Positions 49,649-58,269 are shown, numbered from the stretch's first letter. The stretch is DNA of 64,000 bases from Clostridiales bacterium (GCA_003523225.1 DPGK01000040.1:17452-81451), one strand, 5' to 3'. Notes: generated by a model from the sequence alone, not told the origin. Numbers and translations: made by a program.

Positions 49649-50583
49649 ATGAGCGTTGACAACAAGAAAAAAAGCAAAGCCGTGGGGATATATGCGGCAG
49701 TGTACGGCGCACTGCTTGCGCTTTTTACGCTTTATGTGATGCTTGATACCTTTGTGATAGAGCGGGAATATGAAGTGGTAGGTAAGCCGGAAATAAGCAC
49801 CGTTTCCGTTGCAGGAAACGAAAATAATGAAAAAAACAATATTGAGGAAACCGCCGCGGACGCTGAGAATGTGACAGGTGCGGCATCCGTGACGCTCAGT
49901 ACCTTCCGCGAAAAAACACAACGGTTTATGTGGCTGATATTGTTCTTGACGATGTCGGGCAGCTGATGAGTGCCTTTGCAAACGGAGTTTACGGCAGAAA
50001 TATTACCGCGACTACCTCATCGATGGCGCGCAGTGTCGGCGCTCTGATCGCCATAAACGGGGATTACTACGGTGCTCAGACCTCCGGTTATGTCATACGC
50101 AACGGTGTGCTTTACCGCAGTCAGATGAGAAAAGCCACGCAGGAGGATCTTGTTATTTATTCGGACGGAACATTTGAAATAATAAAGGAAGGGGAGATCA
50201 CTGCGGAGGCGCTGGTTGCAAACGGTGCGTGGCAGTTGTTTTGCTTCGGTCCTGCTCTTATCGACGGCGGAGAGATAACGGTAAGCGCCGGGGACGAGGT
50301 CGGAAAGGCGATGGCGGACAATCCGCGCACCGCCATAGGTATGATATCACCGCTTCATTATGTTATGGTGGTTTCCGACGGGCGCACGACCGAAAGTCCG
50401 GGGCTGACCCTTTATGAGCTTGCCTGCTTTATGAAGGAGCTTGGCGTTGTGACGGCATATAACCTTGACGGCGGAGGCTCCTCGACCATGTATTATGACG
50501 GCAGTGTGGTGAATAATCCAACGACCAACGGTAAAAAGATCAGCGAAAGAGAGGTGAGCGACATTGTATATATCGGAGGATAA
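49649..50583 (+). pseudogene. Phosphodiester glycosidase (NAGPA/DUF2233) gene with a one-base frameshift
   Basis: A first frame starts at 49649 (GGAGG 7 bases upstream) with an N-terminal anchor helix (AVYGALLALFTLYVMLDTFV) and reaches STFREKTQRFMW. The true continuation, TTVYVADIVLDDVGQLMSAF, lies in the -1 frame, so the reading must change at GAAAAAAC (A6 at 49911-49916). The downstream part has GALIAINGDYYGAQTSGYVI and YNLDGGGSSTMYYDG, both characteristic of the family. The protein would be about 311 residues if joined. One A fewer than expected explains the break. It may be a sequencing error, real decay, or slippage at the A6 tract. Substrates of this family are wall-linked or exported sugar phosphodiesters. 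Confidence 0.8.
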
Positions 50584-50980
50584 GAAAAAAACGATGCGGT
50601 GCGGGTGGATATACCTTGGCGTTGCGGCTTTCGCACTGCTGTTCGGCACGGTGTACGAGCAGTTTTCACACGGCGTATTTTCGTGGCATATGGCGTTTTT
50701 GTTTGTCTTCCCGCTGATAGGCGGCGCGCTGCCGTATATGATCGCCGCCATCCTTCGCTGTGCACCTGCGCCGGGAAGTCTCAGCGCGTGTCTTTGGAAT
50801 TCGGGAATTGCGGCGCTGACCGTCGGCAGCTGCGTTCAGGGCGTGCTTGAAATATACGGGACGACTTCTCCGTATCTGCCTCTGTTTTATGTTGCGGGCG
50901 GCGTGTTCTGTGCTTTGGGCGCGGCGGCATATATCAGGGATATCCGCACCTGCCGAAAGCGGATAAACGACGAAATATAA
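50564..50980 (+). CDS. Small four-helix membrane protein, function unknown
   Basis: This 138-residue protein has four hydrophobic segments (IYLGVAAFALLFGTVYEQF, MAFLFVFPLIGGALPYMIAA, LWNSGIAALTVGSCVQGVLE, LFYVAGGVFCALGAAAYI) and a basic C-terminus RTCRKRINDEI. It overlaps the NAGPA-like gene by 20 bases; TTG 50564 has GAGAGGTG about 6 bases upstream, so it is likely coupled, though ATG 50594 is possible. No family recognised. Confidence 0.7.
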   Translation: MYISEDKKKTMRCGWIYLGVAAFALLFGTVYEQFSHGVFSWHMAFLFVFPLIGGALPYMIAAILRCAPAPGSLSACLWNSGIAALTVGSCVQGVLEIYGTTSPYLPLFYVAGGVFCALGAAAYIRDIRTCRKRINDEI

Positions 50981-50981
50981 T

Positions 50982-51030
50982 ATGACCTGCGGTCGGCGCA
51001 CTTAAGCTACGACCGCAGGTCATTTTTTTG
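50982..51030 (+). terminator. Terminator after the 50564 gene
   Basis: Perfect 14-pair stem (50982-50995 with 51010-51023, ATGACCTGCGGTCG / CGACCGCAGGTCAT), 14-base loop, seven-T run. Confidence 0.95.
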
Positions 51031-51035
51031 AATTT

Positions 51036-51953
51036 TTATGCCAGAAAGCCTGCGACGATCTGCTCCTCGGCTTCCTTTTCGGAAAGCCCGAGCGTCATCA
51101 GCTTGATAAGCTGTTCGCCTGCGATCTTGCCTATCGCCGCCTCATGGATGAGCGAGGCGTCAATATTGTTTGCCGCCAGCTGAGGACTTGCCAGCACCCT
51201 GCCGTTGTCCATTATGATCGCGTCGCACTCGGTGTGACCGGTGCAGGCGGCATTTCCGTTTATAAGGCTTACAAATTCCTGACGGCTCTCATCCTTTGCC
51301 ACACTGCGGGAAACCACGTCCGCCGAGCAGCCCGCGCCGTTCATATCGACCGAAAAGTCTGTCTTTGCGTTCTGCACCCCGGTCGTCATTATCTTTTCAC
51401 GTATGACCAGTTTTGCGTCTGCCGCAAGGTCGGCTGTGGTGCGGCGCAAGGTGTCGTCAATGCCGGATATCTGCGTGGTCTCCATTTCCATGAAGCCGCC
51501 CTCGGCAATGTGAACGACAGTGGTGGGGTTCATTAGCCTCTTTCCGCTTCCGCTGCCCTCGCCGTAATGCTTTTCGACATATTTTACGTGCGCGCCGCGT
51601 GCAACATAGAAGGTATGGATACCGTCGTGCTGAGATGTTCCGCAGCCGCCGTTGTGGATGCCGCATCCGGCAATTATCACAACGTCGCAGTTCTCTCCGA
51701 TATAAAAATCGTTGTACACCATATCGCGCAGACCCGACTGACTGAGTATTACCGGAATGTGTACGCTTTCGCCGACCGTGCCGGGCTTTATTATGATGTC
51801 GATCCCCGGCTTGTCGGATTTGGTCACGATGTCAATGTTTGCGGTCGTGCTGCGCCCGCCGAGCTTTCCGTTCTCTCGGATATTGTACGCTCCCACAGGG
51901 AGCGCGTCAAGGTCTGCTACCTCGTGCAGAAGTCTTTTTTCAATTGCATCCAC
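51036..51953 (-). CDS. SufB/SufD-like Fe-S scaffold protein (short form)
   Basis: This 305-residue beta-helix protein (SufBD family) contains GESVHIPVILSQSGLRDMVY, GCGIHNGGCGTSQHDGIHTF, TEMETTQISGID-like and CTGHTECDAIIMDNGRVLAS. The E-A-A-I-G-K-I segment (SLIHEAAIGKIAGEQLIKLM) is a SufBD hallmark. It is short against SufB of about 460 residues and near the archaeal/clostridial SmsB size. GTG at 51951-51953 has GGAGGGAGG eight bases upstream and overlaps sufC by 14 bases. With SufC it would form an SmsCB-type assembly unit. No sufS, sufU or sufD is present nearby. Confidence 0.88.
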   Translation of the reverse strand: MDAIEKRLLHEVADLDALPVGAYNIRENGKLGGRSTTANIDIVTKSDKPGIDIIIKPGTVGESVHIPVILSQSGLRDMVYNDFYIGENCDVVIIAGCGIHNGGCGTSQHDGIHTFYVARGAHVKYVEKHYGEGSGSGKRLMNPTTVVHIAEGGFMEMETTQISGIDDTLRRTTADLAADAKLVIREKIMTTGVQNAKTDFSVDMNGAGCSADVVSRSVAKDESRQEFVSLINGNAACTGHTECDAIIMDNGRVLASPQLAANNIDASLIHEAAIGKIAGEQLIKLMTLGLSEKEAEEQIVAGFLA

Positions 51954-52707
51954 GGTTTTTGCCTCCCTCCGTTTTGTCGCTGAGTACACGGCAGGGACCT
52001 CCTGCCGAGGCCGAACGCAATAATCCGGGCAGTATCTCCTCCCGCGGTCCGCAGGCGTCCACCGTTCCGTTCTTCATTACTATTATCGTGTCCGCAATGT
52101 TGAGTATGCGCTCCTGATGGCTGATTATCAGAATGTTCCCGCGGGTCGATTCGTACATTTTTTCAAACACGCGGATTAGGTTCTGGAAGCTCCACAGGTC
52201 AATGCCGGCTTCAGGTTCATCAAAGATAGACAGCTTTGTGCCGCGCGCCAGTATCATGGCAATTTCAATGCGCTTCAGCTCGCCTCCCGAAAGACTTGCG
52301 TTCAGCTCGCGGTCAATATAATCGCGGGCGCAAAGTCCTACCTCGGAAAGATACGCGCAGGATTCGTCAATGCTGTTTTTGCGCCCGGAGGCAAGGTCAA
52401 GTATATCCCGTACGCGCAGTCCCTTGAAGCGAACGGGCTGCTGAAAAGCATAGCTGATACCTGCCTTTGCACGCTCTGTTATCGACATTGAGGTGATGTC
52501 CACGCCGTCAAGCAGTACCTGCCCGGAGCTTGGGGTGTAAATTCCGGCAATTATTTTGGCGAGGGTGGATTTTCCGCCTCCGTTGGGACCTGTGACCGCC
52601 GCAAACCTGTCGTTTACGACAAGATTTATGTTGTGCAGTATTTCCTTTGGTCTGCCGTTTTTTTCGTTATCGACGGCTTCAAAGCAGACGTTTTTCAGTT
52701 CGATCAT
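51940..52707 (-). CDS. sufC: SufC-type ATPase for Fe-S cluster assembly
   Basis: This 255-residue ABC ATPase begins MIELKNVCFEAVDNEKNGRP. Walker A is GPNGGGKST, the SufC-type Q-loop is AFQQPVRFKGLRVRDIL, the signature is LSGGELKRIEIAMILA, and Walker B is LSIFDEPEAGIDLWSF. The C-terminal end is basic (DKTEGGKNRGCN). It powers assembly on the SufB scaffold. The ATG at 52707 is 14 bases downstream of AAAGGA; a TTG at 52734 would lengthen it by nine residues. Confidence 0.92.
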   Translation of the reverse strand: MIELKNVCFEAVDNEKNGRPKEILHNINLVVNDRFAAVTGPNGGGKSTLAKIIAGIYTPSSGQVLLDGVDITSMSITERAKAGISYAFQQPVRFKGLRVRDILDLASGRKNSIDESCAYLSEVGLCARDYIDRELNASLSGGELKRIEIAMILARGTKLSIFDEPEAGIDLWSFQNLIRVFEKMYESTRGNILIISHQERILNIADTIIVMKNGTVDACGPREEILPGLLRSASAGGPCRVLSDKTEGGKNRGCN

Positions 52708-52752
52708 TTTTGATTTTGTATTCCTTTCAGACAAGCTGCGTATAAATGCTGA

Positions 52753-54252
52753 TTATTGTTTGCTGTTTCCCGTCCAGCTTATGGTTTTGAGCAGCGGGAC
52801 GAAGGCGTCGCGTTCGGTTTGCGTTTCCTTGACGGAAACGCCGCTTATGGGATCGTAAAAATACTGATAACAGAAATAAGCAACACCGCGGCAACGGGGA
52901 AGCGATTCTGTGTATTCAAGACAGCGCATAAGTATGTCCTTGTGCTCCGACCACTCGTTTTTGCCGGTACCGGCGTACTGGTCGGTGCCGGATTTGGCTT
53001 TTCCGAGCGTCATGCCGATGATAAGCTCTACCGCGTCGAGCTTGATTATGCTCTGGAAGGTGTTTGATACCTTTTTGAAGTCATAGGTCTGATGCTCAAG
53101 CCCGAAATAAACCTGTGGGCAGATGTAGTCGAGATATCCCGCCTCAGAGCACCAGCGGTAAACGTCGGCATACTGCTTTTCGTACACTGTGTTGATGTTG
53201 CCTGCCGGACTGATGCCGAACAGAATATCCGCGCCGGCAGCTTTTACGGTGTCGTAAAGCCCTGCAACCAGCCCCGAAAGGCAGTCGCGGCGGTAGTCGG
53301 CAAGCGACATCTTTCCGCCGTCTTTACGGTAGGCGGAGTATGCGGCGGAGTCGAACGAAGCTTCGGTGGTGGGGTAGAAGTAATCGTCCATGTGCAGACC
53401 GTCGACATTGTAGTTTGCAAGTATCTCGGCTGCGCCGTCGATTATAAGCTGCCTGACCTCCGGATATGCCGGATTGAGATAGAGGCGGTTTGACACGGTT
53501 ACAACATATTTTCCGCGCGTCGTGGGGTCATCGTACCAGCTGCGTATGCGGTATTTCTGAGGTATTTTTGTTACCTCGCTGACAAGCATTGCGCGCATCG
53601 GATTTATCCATGCGTGTACTGACAAGCCGAGCGCGTGCGCCTCGTCAAGAATTATGCGGAAGACGTCATAATCCGCCTTGCCGCCGTATGCTCCCACGAC
53701 ATATGAGGACATTGGATAGACCTCAGAGGGGTACATACTGTCGGCATACGGACGCACCTGTACTATTATTGTGTTGATTCCGTTGTCCTTAACGTTTGAA
53801 AGTATCTTTTTTATGTAATTTGTAAACTGGCTCCTGCTTCTCTGAGATGAGCCGTTTGTATATACCTTGTTAAGGTCAAATTGCGAAAGCCACATACATT
53901 TTTTGTCGGCGTAGTTCAATACTGAGGTCGATATGGGCTGCTCCATTTCTTTAGTCTCCTCCGCTTGAGTCGTTTTTTCCTCCGTTACCGCCGGGCTTGT
54001 TTCTTCCTCCGTATCCGGATGGGCTGTTGTGAGCGGCGGCTCGGATCCCGTCACTTTATCGGGAACGGTTTCTGTTATGTCGTCTTTGACAGTGCTTTCT
54101 GTTGATGTGATATCCTCCGGGGAGGACACTGTATCGGAAATATCCGATCCTCCGGGCGGGTCTTGCGTTCCCACGCAGGATACTGCCGTAAGCAGCAGGA
54201 AAAATGCCACTGCCGCGCACACAAGTCTTGATACCGTATTCTTTCGGGACAT
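52753..54252 (-). CDS. GHL10-like glycoside hydrolase lipoprotein (DUF187 family)
   Basis: This 499-residue secreted protein has a lipoprotein-like signal (cysteine 26 after TAVS), a Thr/Ser/Glu-rich linker (about 30-120) and then a TIM-barrel domain. Landmarks are YADKKCMWLSQFDLNKVYT, IQVRPYADSMYPSEVYPMSS, SVHAWINPMRAML and the acidic VDGLHMDDYFYPTTEASFDS. The fold and blocks match the GHL10/DUF187 family found by others in wall-active or glycan-acting proteins. It probably acts on cell-surface glycans. ATG 54252 with AGGAGG 6 bases upstream. The longer frame to 54585 runs through the infC leader and is rejected. Confidence 0.88.
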   Translation of the reverse strand: MSRKNTVSRLVCAAVAFFLLLTAVSCVGTQDPPGGSDISDTVSSPEDITSTESTVKDDITETVPDKVTGSEPPLTTAHPDTEEETSPAVTEEKTTQAEETKEMEQPISTSVLNYADKKCMWLSQFDLNKVYTNGSSQRSRSQFTNYIKKILSNVKDNGINTIIVQVRPYADSMYPSEVYPMSSYVVGAYGGKADYDVFRIILDEAHALGLSVHAWINPMRAMLVSEVTKIPQKYRIRSWYDDPTTRGKYVVTVSNRLYLNPAYPEVRQLIIDGAAEILANYNVDGLHMDDYFYPTTEASFDSAAYSAYRKDGGKMSLADYRRDCLSGLVAGLYDTVKAAGADILFGISPAGNINTVYEKQYADVYRWCSEAGYLDYICPQVYFGLEHQTYDFKKVSNTFQSIIKLDAVELIIGMTLGKAKSGTDQYAGTGKNEWSEHKDILMRCLEYTESLPRCRGVAYFCYQYFYDPISGVSVKETQTERDAFVPLLKTISWTGNSKQ

Positions 54253-54298
54253 TTTATCCTCCTTCTGTTGTTCGGTTCTTAAAAATGCATACAATAAC

Positions 54299-54327
54299 AT
54301 TTTAACTCTATTCATCTGTTTTGTCAA
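54299..54327 (-). promoter_or_regulatory. Sigma-A promoter of the GHL10 gene
   Basis: Minus strand TTGACA (54322-54327), 17-base spacer, TAAAAT (54299-54304). Confidence 0.82.
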
Positions 54328-54344
54328 GATGTCATGGCTCTGTG

Positions 54345-54359
54345 CGGATATTCTATCCG
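54345..54359. other. Short inverted repeat between the divergent promoters
   Basis: CGGATA (54345-54350) and TATCCG (54354-54359) around TTC. The rest of 54328-54439 shows no ORF. Confidence 0.35.
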
Positions 54360-54439
54360 GCAGGAGTGAATTCCAAAAGAAAATCACAGTTAAATTTTTG
54401 GGTCTGTAAAAATATTTTTTGAAAAGTCGGCAAAAGCTC

Positions 54440-54468
54440 TTGACACGACGCAAAAAGAATGGTATAAT
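54440..54468 (+). promoter_or_regulatory. Consensus sigma-A promoter of infC-rpmI-rplT
   Basis: TTGACA (54440-54445) and TATAAT (54463-54468), both perfect, with a 17-base spacer. Confidence 0.95.
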
Positions 54469-54474
54469 ATCACC

Positions 54475-54609
54475 CGAAATAAAGAAGAACTCTCCGTTCT
54501 CACCCTGCCGCACCGCGAGCTTGGTAAATATTTTTCTTCTCCCGCAATGGGTGAAGTGTGAAGCACGGAGTTTTTCTTCGTGCATTTTATTTTGTCCGGC
54601 ATTTTTTTC
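54475..54609 (+). ncRNA. infC leader (L20-leader type) with attenuator
   Basis: The leader holds a stem GCACGGAG (54563-54570) with CTTCGTGC (54576-54583), loop TTTTT, then ATTTTATTTT, which fits an attenuator terminator. Upstream CACCC near 54511 could pair with GGGTG near 54550. TCCG near 54594 and CGGA near 54609 would partly occlude the GGAGG. An L20-controlled leader at this operon is known in Firmicutes; I call it by position and structure, without a model score. Confidence 0.6.
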
Positions 54610-54623
54610 GGAGGTGAACTACA

Positions 54624-55145
54624 ATAGCAACAAAAGATACTCTCGTCAATGAGGCGATTCGATTCAAGGAAGTCAGACTTCTCGACCAGGACGGCAAGCA
54701 GCTCGGGATCATGGGCTCGGATGCCGCTCTCAGGATAGCATACGACCGTGGGCTTGACCTTGTGCTTATGTCCGCTCAGTCGCAGCCTCCGGTCTGCCGT
54801 ATACTTGACTACGGCAAGTTCCGGTTTGAGCGCGAAAAGAAGGAAAAAGAAGCAAAAAAGAAACAGACCACCATCGAGCTGAAGGAGGTTCAGCTCTCCT
54901 GTCGTATTGAGCAGCATGATTTTGATACCAAGGTAAAGCATGCGTTGCGCTTTCTCGGAGACGGAAACAAGGTCAAGGTAGTGCTTCGCTTCCGCGGACG
55001 TGAAATGAGCCATCAGCAGATAGGCCGCGACCTGCTCAAGCAGTTTGCCGATGCGTGCGCCGAGGTGGGCAGCGTTGACAAGCAGCCGGTGCTGGACGGA
55101 AAGCTCATGACTATGATAGTCGTTCCGCTGAAGAACGCCAAATAA
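54624..55145 (+). CDS. infC: Translation initiation factor IF-3 (AUA start)
   Basis: This 173-residue protein with start residues (M)ATKDTLVNEAIRFKEVRLLD runs to stop 55143-55145. The family blocks are ALRIAYDRGLDLVLMSAQSQ, PPVCRILDYGKFRFE and RFRGREMSHQQIGRDLL. The start codon is ATA (54624-54626): GGAGGTG (54610-54616) is seven bases upstream, and translation from it gives the full conserved N-terminus. The first ATG in frame (54711) would cut 29 conserved residues. Rare start codons (AUU, AUC, AUA) are the known autoregulation mechanism of infC. IF-3 discriminates start codons on the 30S subunit. Confidence 0.95.
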   Translation: MATKDTLVNEAIRFKEVRLLDQDGKQLGIMGSDAALRIAYDRGLDLVLMSAQSQPPVCRILDYGKFRFEREKKEKEAKKKQTTIELKEVQLSCRIEQHDFDTKVKHALRFLGDGNKVKVVLRFRGREMSHQQIGRDLLKQFADACAEVGSVDKQPVLDGKLMTMIVVPLKNAK

Positions 55146-55255
55146 GAGTCGTTTTGCGTTGGCGCTCCCGCCGGCAGACATTTGTTCATCAACGGCGTTT
55201 TCGCCTTAATGATACAACATCACGATAGGTTATCTATACAAAGGAGAACAAAACT

Positions 55256-55450
55256 ATGGGAAAAATCAAGACACACAGAGCTTCCGCCAAGCGTTTCTCT
55301 GTTACGGGAACCGGCAAAGTTAAGATGAATCATTCTCATCACCGCCATAAGCTCGGTATAAAGGATCAGAAGCGCAAGAGACATCTTCGTTCCGGCGATT
55401 ACGTTCAGGGCAAGATGGCTTCCAACATCCGCACCATGATCGGCAAATAA
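55256..55450 (+). CDS. rpmI: 50S ribosomal protein L35
   Basis: This 64-residue basic protein begins MGKIKTHRASAKRFSVTGTG and continues HSHHRHKLGIKDQKRKRHLR, the L35 consensus. ATG 55256 with AAAGGAG and a 7-base gap. Between infC and rplT, as everywhere in bacteria. The 110-base gap after infC has only a short GGCGTTTTCGCC stem. Confidence 0.97.
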   Translation: MGKIKTHRASAKRFSVTGTGKVKMNHSHHRHKLGIKDQKRKRHLRSGDYVQGKMASNIRTMIGK

Positions 55451-55509
55451 GCCGCAGATACCGTAATAACAATTATAAGTTTGGCTAAGGCTTAAGAAGG
55501 AGATTAAAA

Positions 55510-55863
55510 ATGGCAAGAGTAAAAGGCGCGATGATGACGCGCAAGAGAAGAAATAAAGTCCTGAAGGCTGCCCGCGGTTACTGGGGCGCAAAGAGCAAGC
55601 ATTTCCGTATGGCAAAGCAGGCGGTGATGAAGAGCGGTAACTACGCATTCATCGGCCGCAAGCAGAGAAAGAGAGATTTCAGACGTCTGTGGATCGCCCG
55701 TATCTCCGCTCAGGCGAAGGTCAACGGCATGAACTATTCAACCTTCATGCACGGACTCAAGCTCGCCGGAATCGATCTCAACCGCAAGATGCTGGCTGAG
55801 ATCGCCGTTTCCGACAAGGAAGTTTTCGCGGCTCTCGCCGAGAAAGCAAAGGCTGCCCTTTAA
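55510..55863 (+). CDS. rplT: 50S ribosomal protein L20
   Basis: This 117-residue protein begins [20 protein letters not shown] with the family's block [20 protein letters not shown] and the end [20 protein letters not shown]. It has the extended N-terminal arm that reaches into the ribosome. It is the likely feedback regulator of the infC operon leader. AGGAGATTAAAA precedes the ATG. Confidence 0.97.
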   Translation: MARVKGAMMTRKRRNKVLKAARGYWGAKSKHFRMAKQAVMKSGNYAFIGRKQRKRDFRRLWIARISAQAKVNGMNYSTFMHGLKLAGIDLNRKMLAEIAVSDKEVFAALAEKAKAAL

Positions 55864-55876
55864 CTTGGATTGGAGT

Positions 55877-55922
55877 GGGCTGCTGCATAGCTGATATCAG
55901 ATATCGGCGTTTGCAGCAGCCC
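55877..55922 (+). terminator. Hairpin after rplT (11-bp perfect stem, no clear T-tail)
   Basis: GGGCTGCTGCA (55877-55887) pairs with TGCAGCAGCCC (55912-55922). A second small stem GATAT/ATATC lies in the loop. CTCATTTCGG follows, with few T residues, so termination may be partial. The next gene starts 122 bases on. Confidence 0.6.
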
Positions 55923-56044
55923 CTCATTTCGGATAAATCCGTTCCGCTTTGCAAGGCGCGCGGTCCGATTTCCGTTTTGCGCCGGAGCTTTGAGAGGCAA
56001 CTCTGTATTGCCAAAAATCCGATGGGATACCGGGGAGGCAGGAT

Positions 56045-56911
56045 ATGCTGTCCTATATATCGTCACGTCATAATCCCGCCGTTATGCTGGCGGCGTCTCT
56101 GTCCGAAAAAAAGAACCGGGAAAAGACCCGGCTTTTCCGCTTTGACGGCAAAAAGCTGTTTGCCGAGGCGTGCGCATGCGGCGTCGAGCTTGAGCATGTC
56201 TTTCTGCTTGAAAGCAAGAAGGATGAGCTTATTCAATTTGTAAATGAAAAGATCTCGATCCATAATATAAATAATATGGATTGTGTTTATATACTTTCGG
56301 ATGCGGCTTTTGACAAAATCTGCGAAGAAAAATCGCCCGAGGGTATAATAACTGTGGCAAAATATATTGACAAACTCCGTAAAATTGCTACAATAGATAA
56401 TATGGCGTCTGCCGCGGACGCAAATGAGCTTTTCGGAGAGGGCAGGATGATGGCTTTTGAGTCGCTGCGCGATCCGGGCAACCTCGGAACCGTCATACGC
56501 ACTGCGGCGGCGCTGGGCGTGGACACGTTGCTTTTGTCCTCCGACTGTGCGGATATTTACAACCCGCGTACGGTCAGGGCGGCTATGGGAGCGCTGTTTA
56601 CACGCCGTATAGTTATTGCTGACGATCTTCCGTGCGCGCTTGCCGCAGTCAGAAAGACCGGACGGCGCACCGTTGCGGCGGCGCTTTCCGACGGCGCGCG
56701 GGATGTAAGGGAGCTATCTCTCGGTTCAAGTGACTGTGTCGTTATCGGAAACGAGGGTCACGGACTGTCAGAGGCGGCTCTGGCGGCGTGCGAGCTGTCG
56801 GCGATCCTGCCGATGGAACGCGGACCGGGCATTGAGTCGCTCAATGCGTCGGTTGCGGCGGCGATATTCATGTGGCTCTGCCGTGGAGAGGATACTGCCG
56901 CTCGGAATTAA
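56045..56911 (+). CDS. SpoU/TrmH-family rRNA/tRNA 2'-O-ribose methyltransferase
   Basis: This 288-residue protein has an N-terminal substrate-binding part (about 1-110) and the SPOUT core. It shows the family's three motifs: FESLRDPGNLGTVIRTAAAL, VVIGNEGHGLSEAALAACEL and LPMERGPGIESLNASVAAAI. It methylates a ribose 2'-OH in rRNA or tRNA using SAM, bound in a trefoil knot. Context after rplT (infC-rpmI-rplT-rlmB-like) is common in Firmicutes. Target unknown. Confidence 0.9.
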   Translation: MLSYISSRHNPAVMLAASLSEKKNREKTRLFRFDGKKLFAEACACGVELEHVFLLESKKDELIQFVNEKISIHNINNMDCVYILSDAAFDKICEEKSPEGIITVAKYIDKLRKIATIDNMASAADANELFGEGRMMAFESLRDPGNLGTVIRTAAALGVDTLLLSSDCADIYNPRTVRAAMGALFTRRIVIADDLPCALAAVRKTGRRTVAAALSDGARDVRELSLGSSDCVVIGNEGHGLSEAALAACELSAILPMERGPGIESLNASVAAAIFMWLCRGEDTAARN

Positions 56912-56932
56912 AAAATTTTCAGAGGTGTTCGT

Positions 56933-58219
56933 ATGTCGTGCGGTCTTTATGATGTGTGGCTGTCCCTGCGAATGTACCCGGGAAGATCGGCTCACCGCCG
57001 GCTTTTTGAAATATTCGGTAATGCCTACAACGTATACAGAGCAGACCCCGCGGAAACTGAAGCCGCGGGTCTTCCGGACGGCTTGGCGTCGCGTCTTGCC
57101 GACAAAAGCCTTGAACGCGCCGTAGCCATAATGGATTACTGCACCCGCACGGGAATCACGCTTGTCACCGAAGGCTGCGAGGGATATCCGCACAGGCTTT
57201 CCGATATTGCCGACCCGCCTTATCTGCTTTACATCCGCGGAAATATGCCGGATATTGATTCGCTTGTCAGCATATCAGTGGTAGGAACACGCTCAATGAG
57301 CGAATACGGAATGCGCACGGCGTATAAAATATCCTATGAGCTGAGCGCGGCGGGAATCGTGCTTGTCAGCGGTATGGCGCTTGGGATCGACAGTGTTGCG
57401 GCATGCGCGGCGCTGGATTCCGGCGGCACGACCGTCGCCGTACTTGGCTGCGGGATAGACATGGCTTATCCCTCACAGCACAAAAGACTTATGGACTGTA
57501 TTGCCGCCCACGGTGCGGTGATAAGCGAATTTCCTCCCGGCACACATCCCGATGGCAGGAATTTTCCCATTCGCAACCGTATAATCAGCGGCTTGGGACT
57601 CGGCACGCTTGTTGTTGAGGCAGACGCGCAGTCCGGTGCGCTTATAACCGCTCGCAGCGCACTGGTTCAGGGCAGGGATATTTTTGCCGTTCCCGGAAAT
57701 GTAGGTGATGCGAACACCTCGGGGACAAACACTCTGATACGCGACGGCGCAAACGTGGCGCTGTCGGCGCGTGATATCATCAAGGTTTATGAATTTCCGT
57801 GGCGCGAGGCTATGGACTACACCGCTCTTGCGGCGGCGGAGCGCATCTCGGACTATACCGGAGGTCTTTATGACAGGTACGGAGTGTGCGCCGGTGAGAC
57901 GAAGAGCAGTACTGCCGTCAAGCCGGAAAAGCCGGATGGAAAGAGCGCAAAGCTTCATCTGACATATGCACGCGACAGGCGCGTGTCTGATGCGGCGACT
58001 GAGGAACGTCGTGCAGTCGAGTCGAAAAGCGCGGATGAAGCAGGGCTTTCCGGAAATCTCGGCACTGTTTATAACGGTATGAAGCCGGGGGAGAAGCTGT
58101 CCATTGATCAGCTTATGCGGCTGGGGCTTTCAATGGGAGAGCTGATGTCTGCGCTGACCCAGCTTGAGATCCGCGGGTTTGTTGCCTCTGTTCCCGGAGG
58201 ATTTTATACCAGAAAATAA
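56933..58219 (+). CDS. dprA: DNA processing protein DprA
   Basis: This 428-residue protein carries the Rossmann DprA core (about 75-290): HRLSDIADPPYLLYIRGNMP, SVVGTRSMSEYGMRTAYKIS, VSGMALGIDSVAACAALDSG and FPIRNRIISGLGLGTLVVEA. It binds single-stranded DNA and loads RecA in natural transformation. A charged linker (about 310-365) precedes the C-terminal winged-helix-like end (IDQLMRLGLSMGELMSALTQ). ATG 56933 with AGAGGTG 6 bases upstream. Neighbouring topA fits the Firmicutes order dprA-topA. Confidence 0.95.
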   Translation: MSCGLYDVWLSLRMYPGRSAHRRLFEIFGNAYNVYRADPAETEAAGLPDGLASRLADKSLERAVAIMDYCTRTGITLVTEGCEGYPHRLSDIADPPYLLYIRGNMPDIDSLVSISVVGTRSMSEYGMRTAYKISYELSAAGIVLVSGMALGIDSVAACAALDSGGTTVAVLGCGIDMAYPSQHKRLMDCIAAHGAVISEFPPGTHPDGRNFPIRNRIISGLGLGTLVVEADAQSGALITARSALVQGRDIFAVPGNVGDANTSGTNTLIRDGANVALSARDIIKVYEFPWREAMDYTALAAAERISDYTGGLYDRYGVCAGETKSSTAVKPEKPDGKSAKLHLTYARDRRVSDAATEERRAVESKSADEAGLSGNLGTVYNGMKPGEKLSIDQLMRLGLSMGELMSALTQLEIRGFVASVPGGFYTRK

Positions 58220-58269
58220 AGTTGACCAGAGCCTCGACCGGCTCTGGGTCAGAAAGGTTCTTTATATAA

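Noticed and set aside
54711..55145. infC starting at the first ATG (54711)
   Set aside because: It would remove 29 conserved residues; the ATA at 54624 has a well-placed Shine-Dalgarno.
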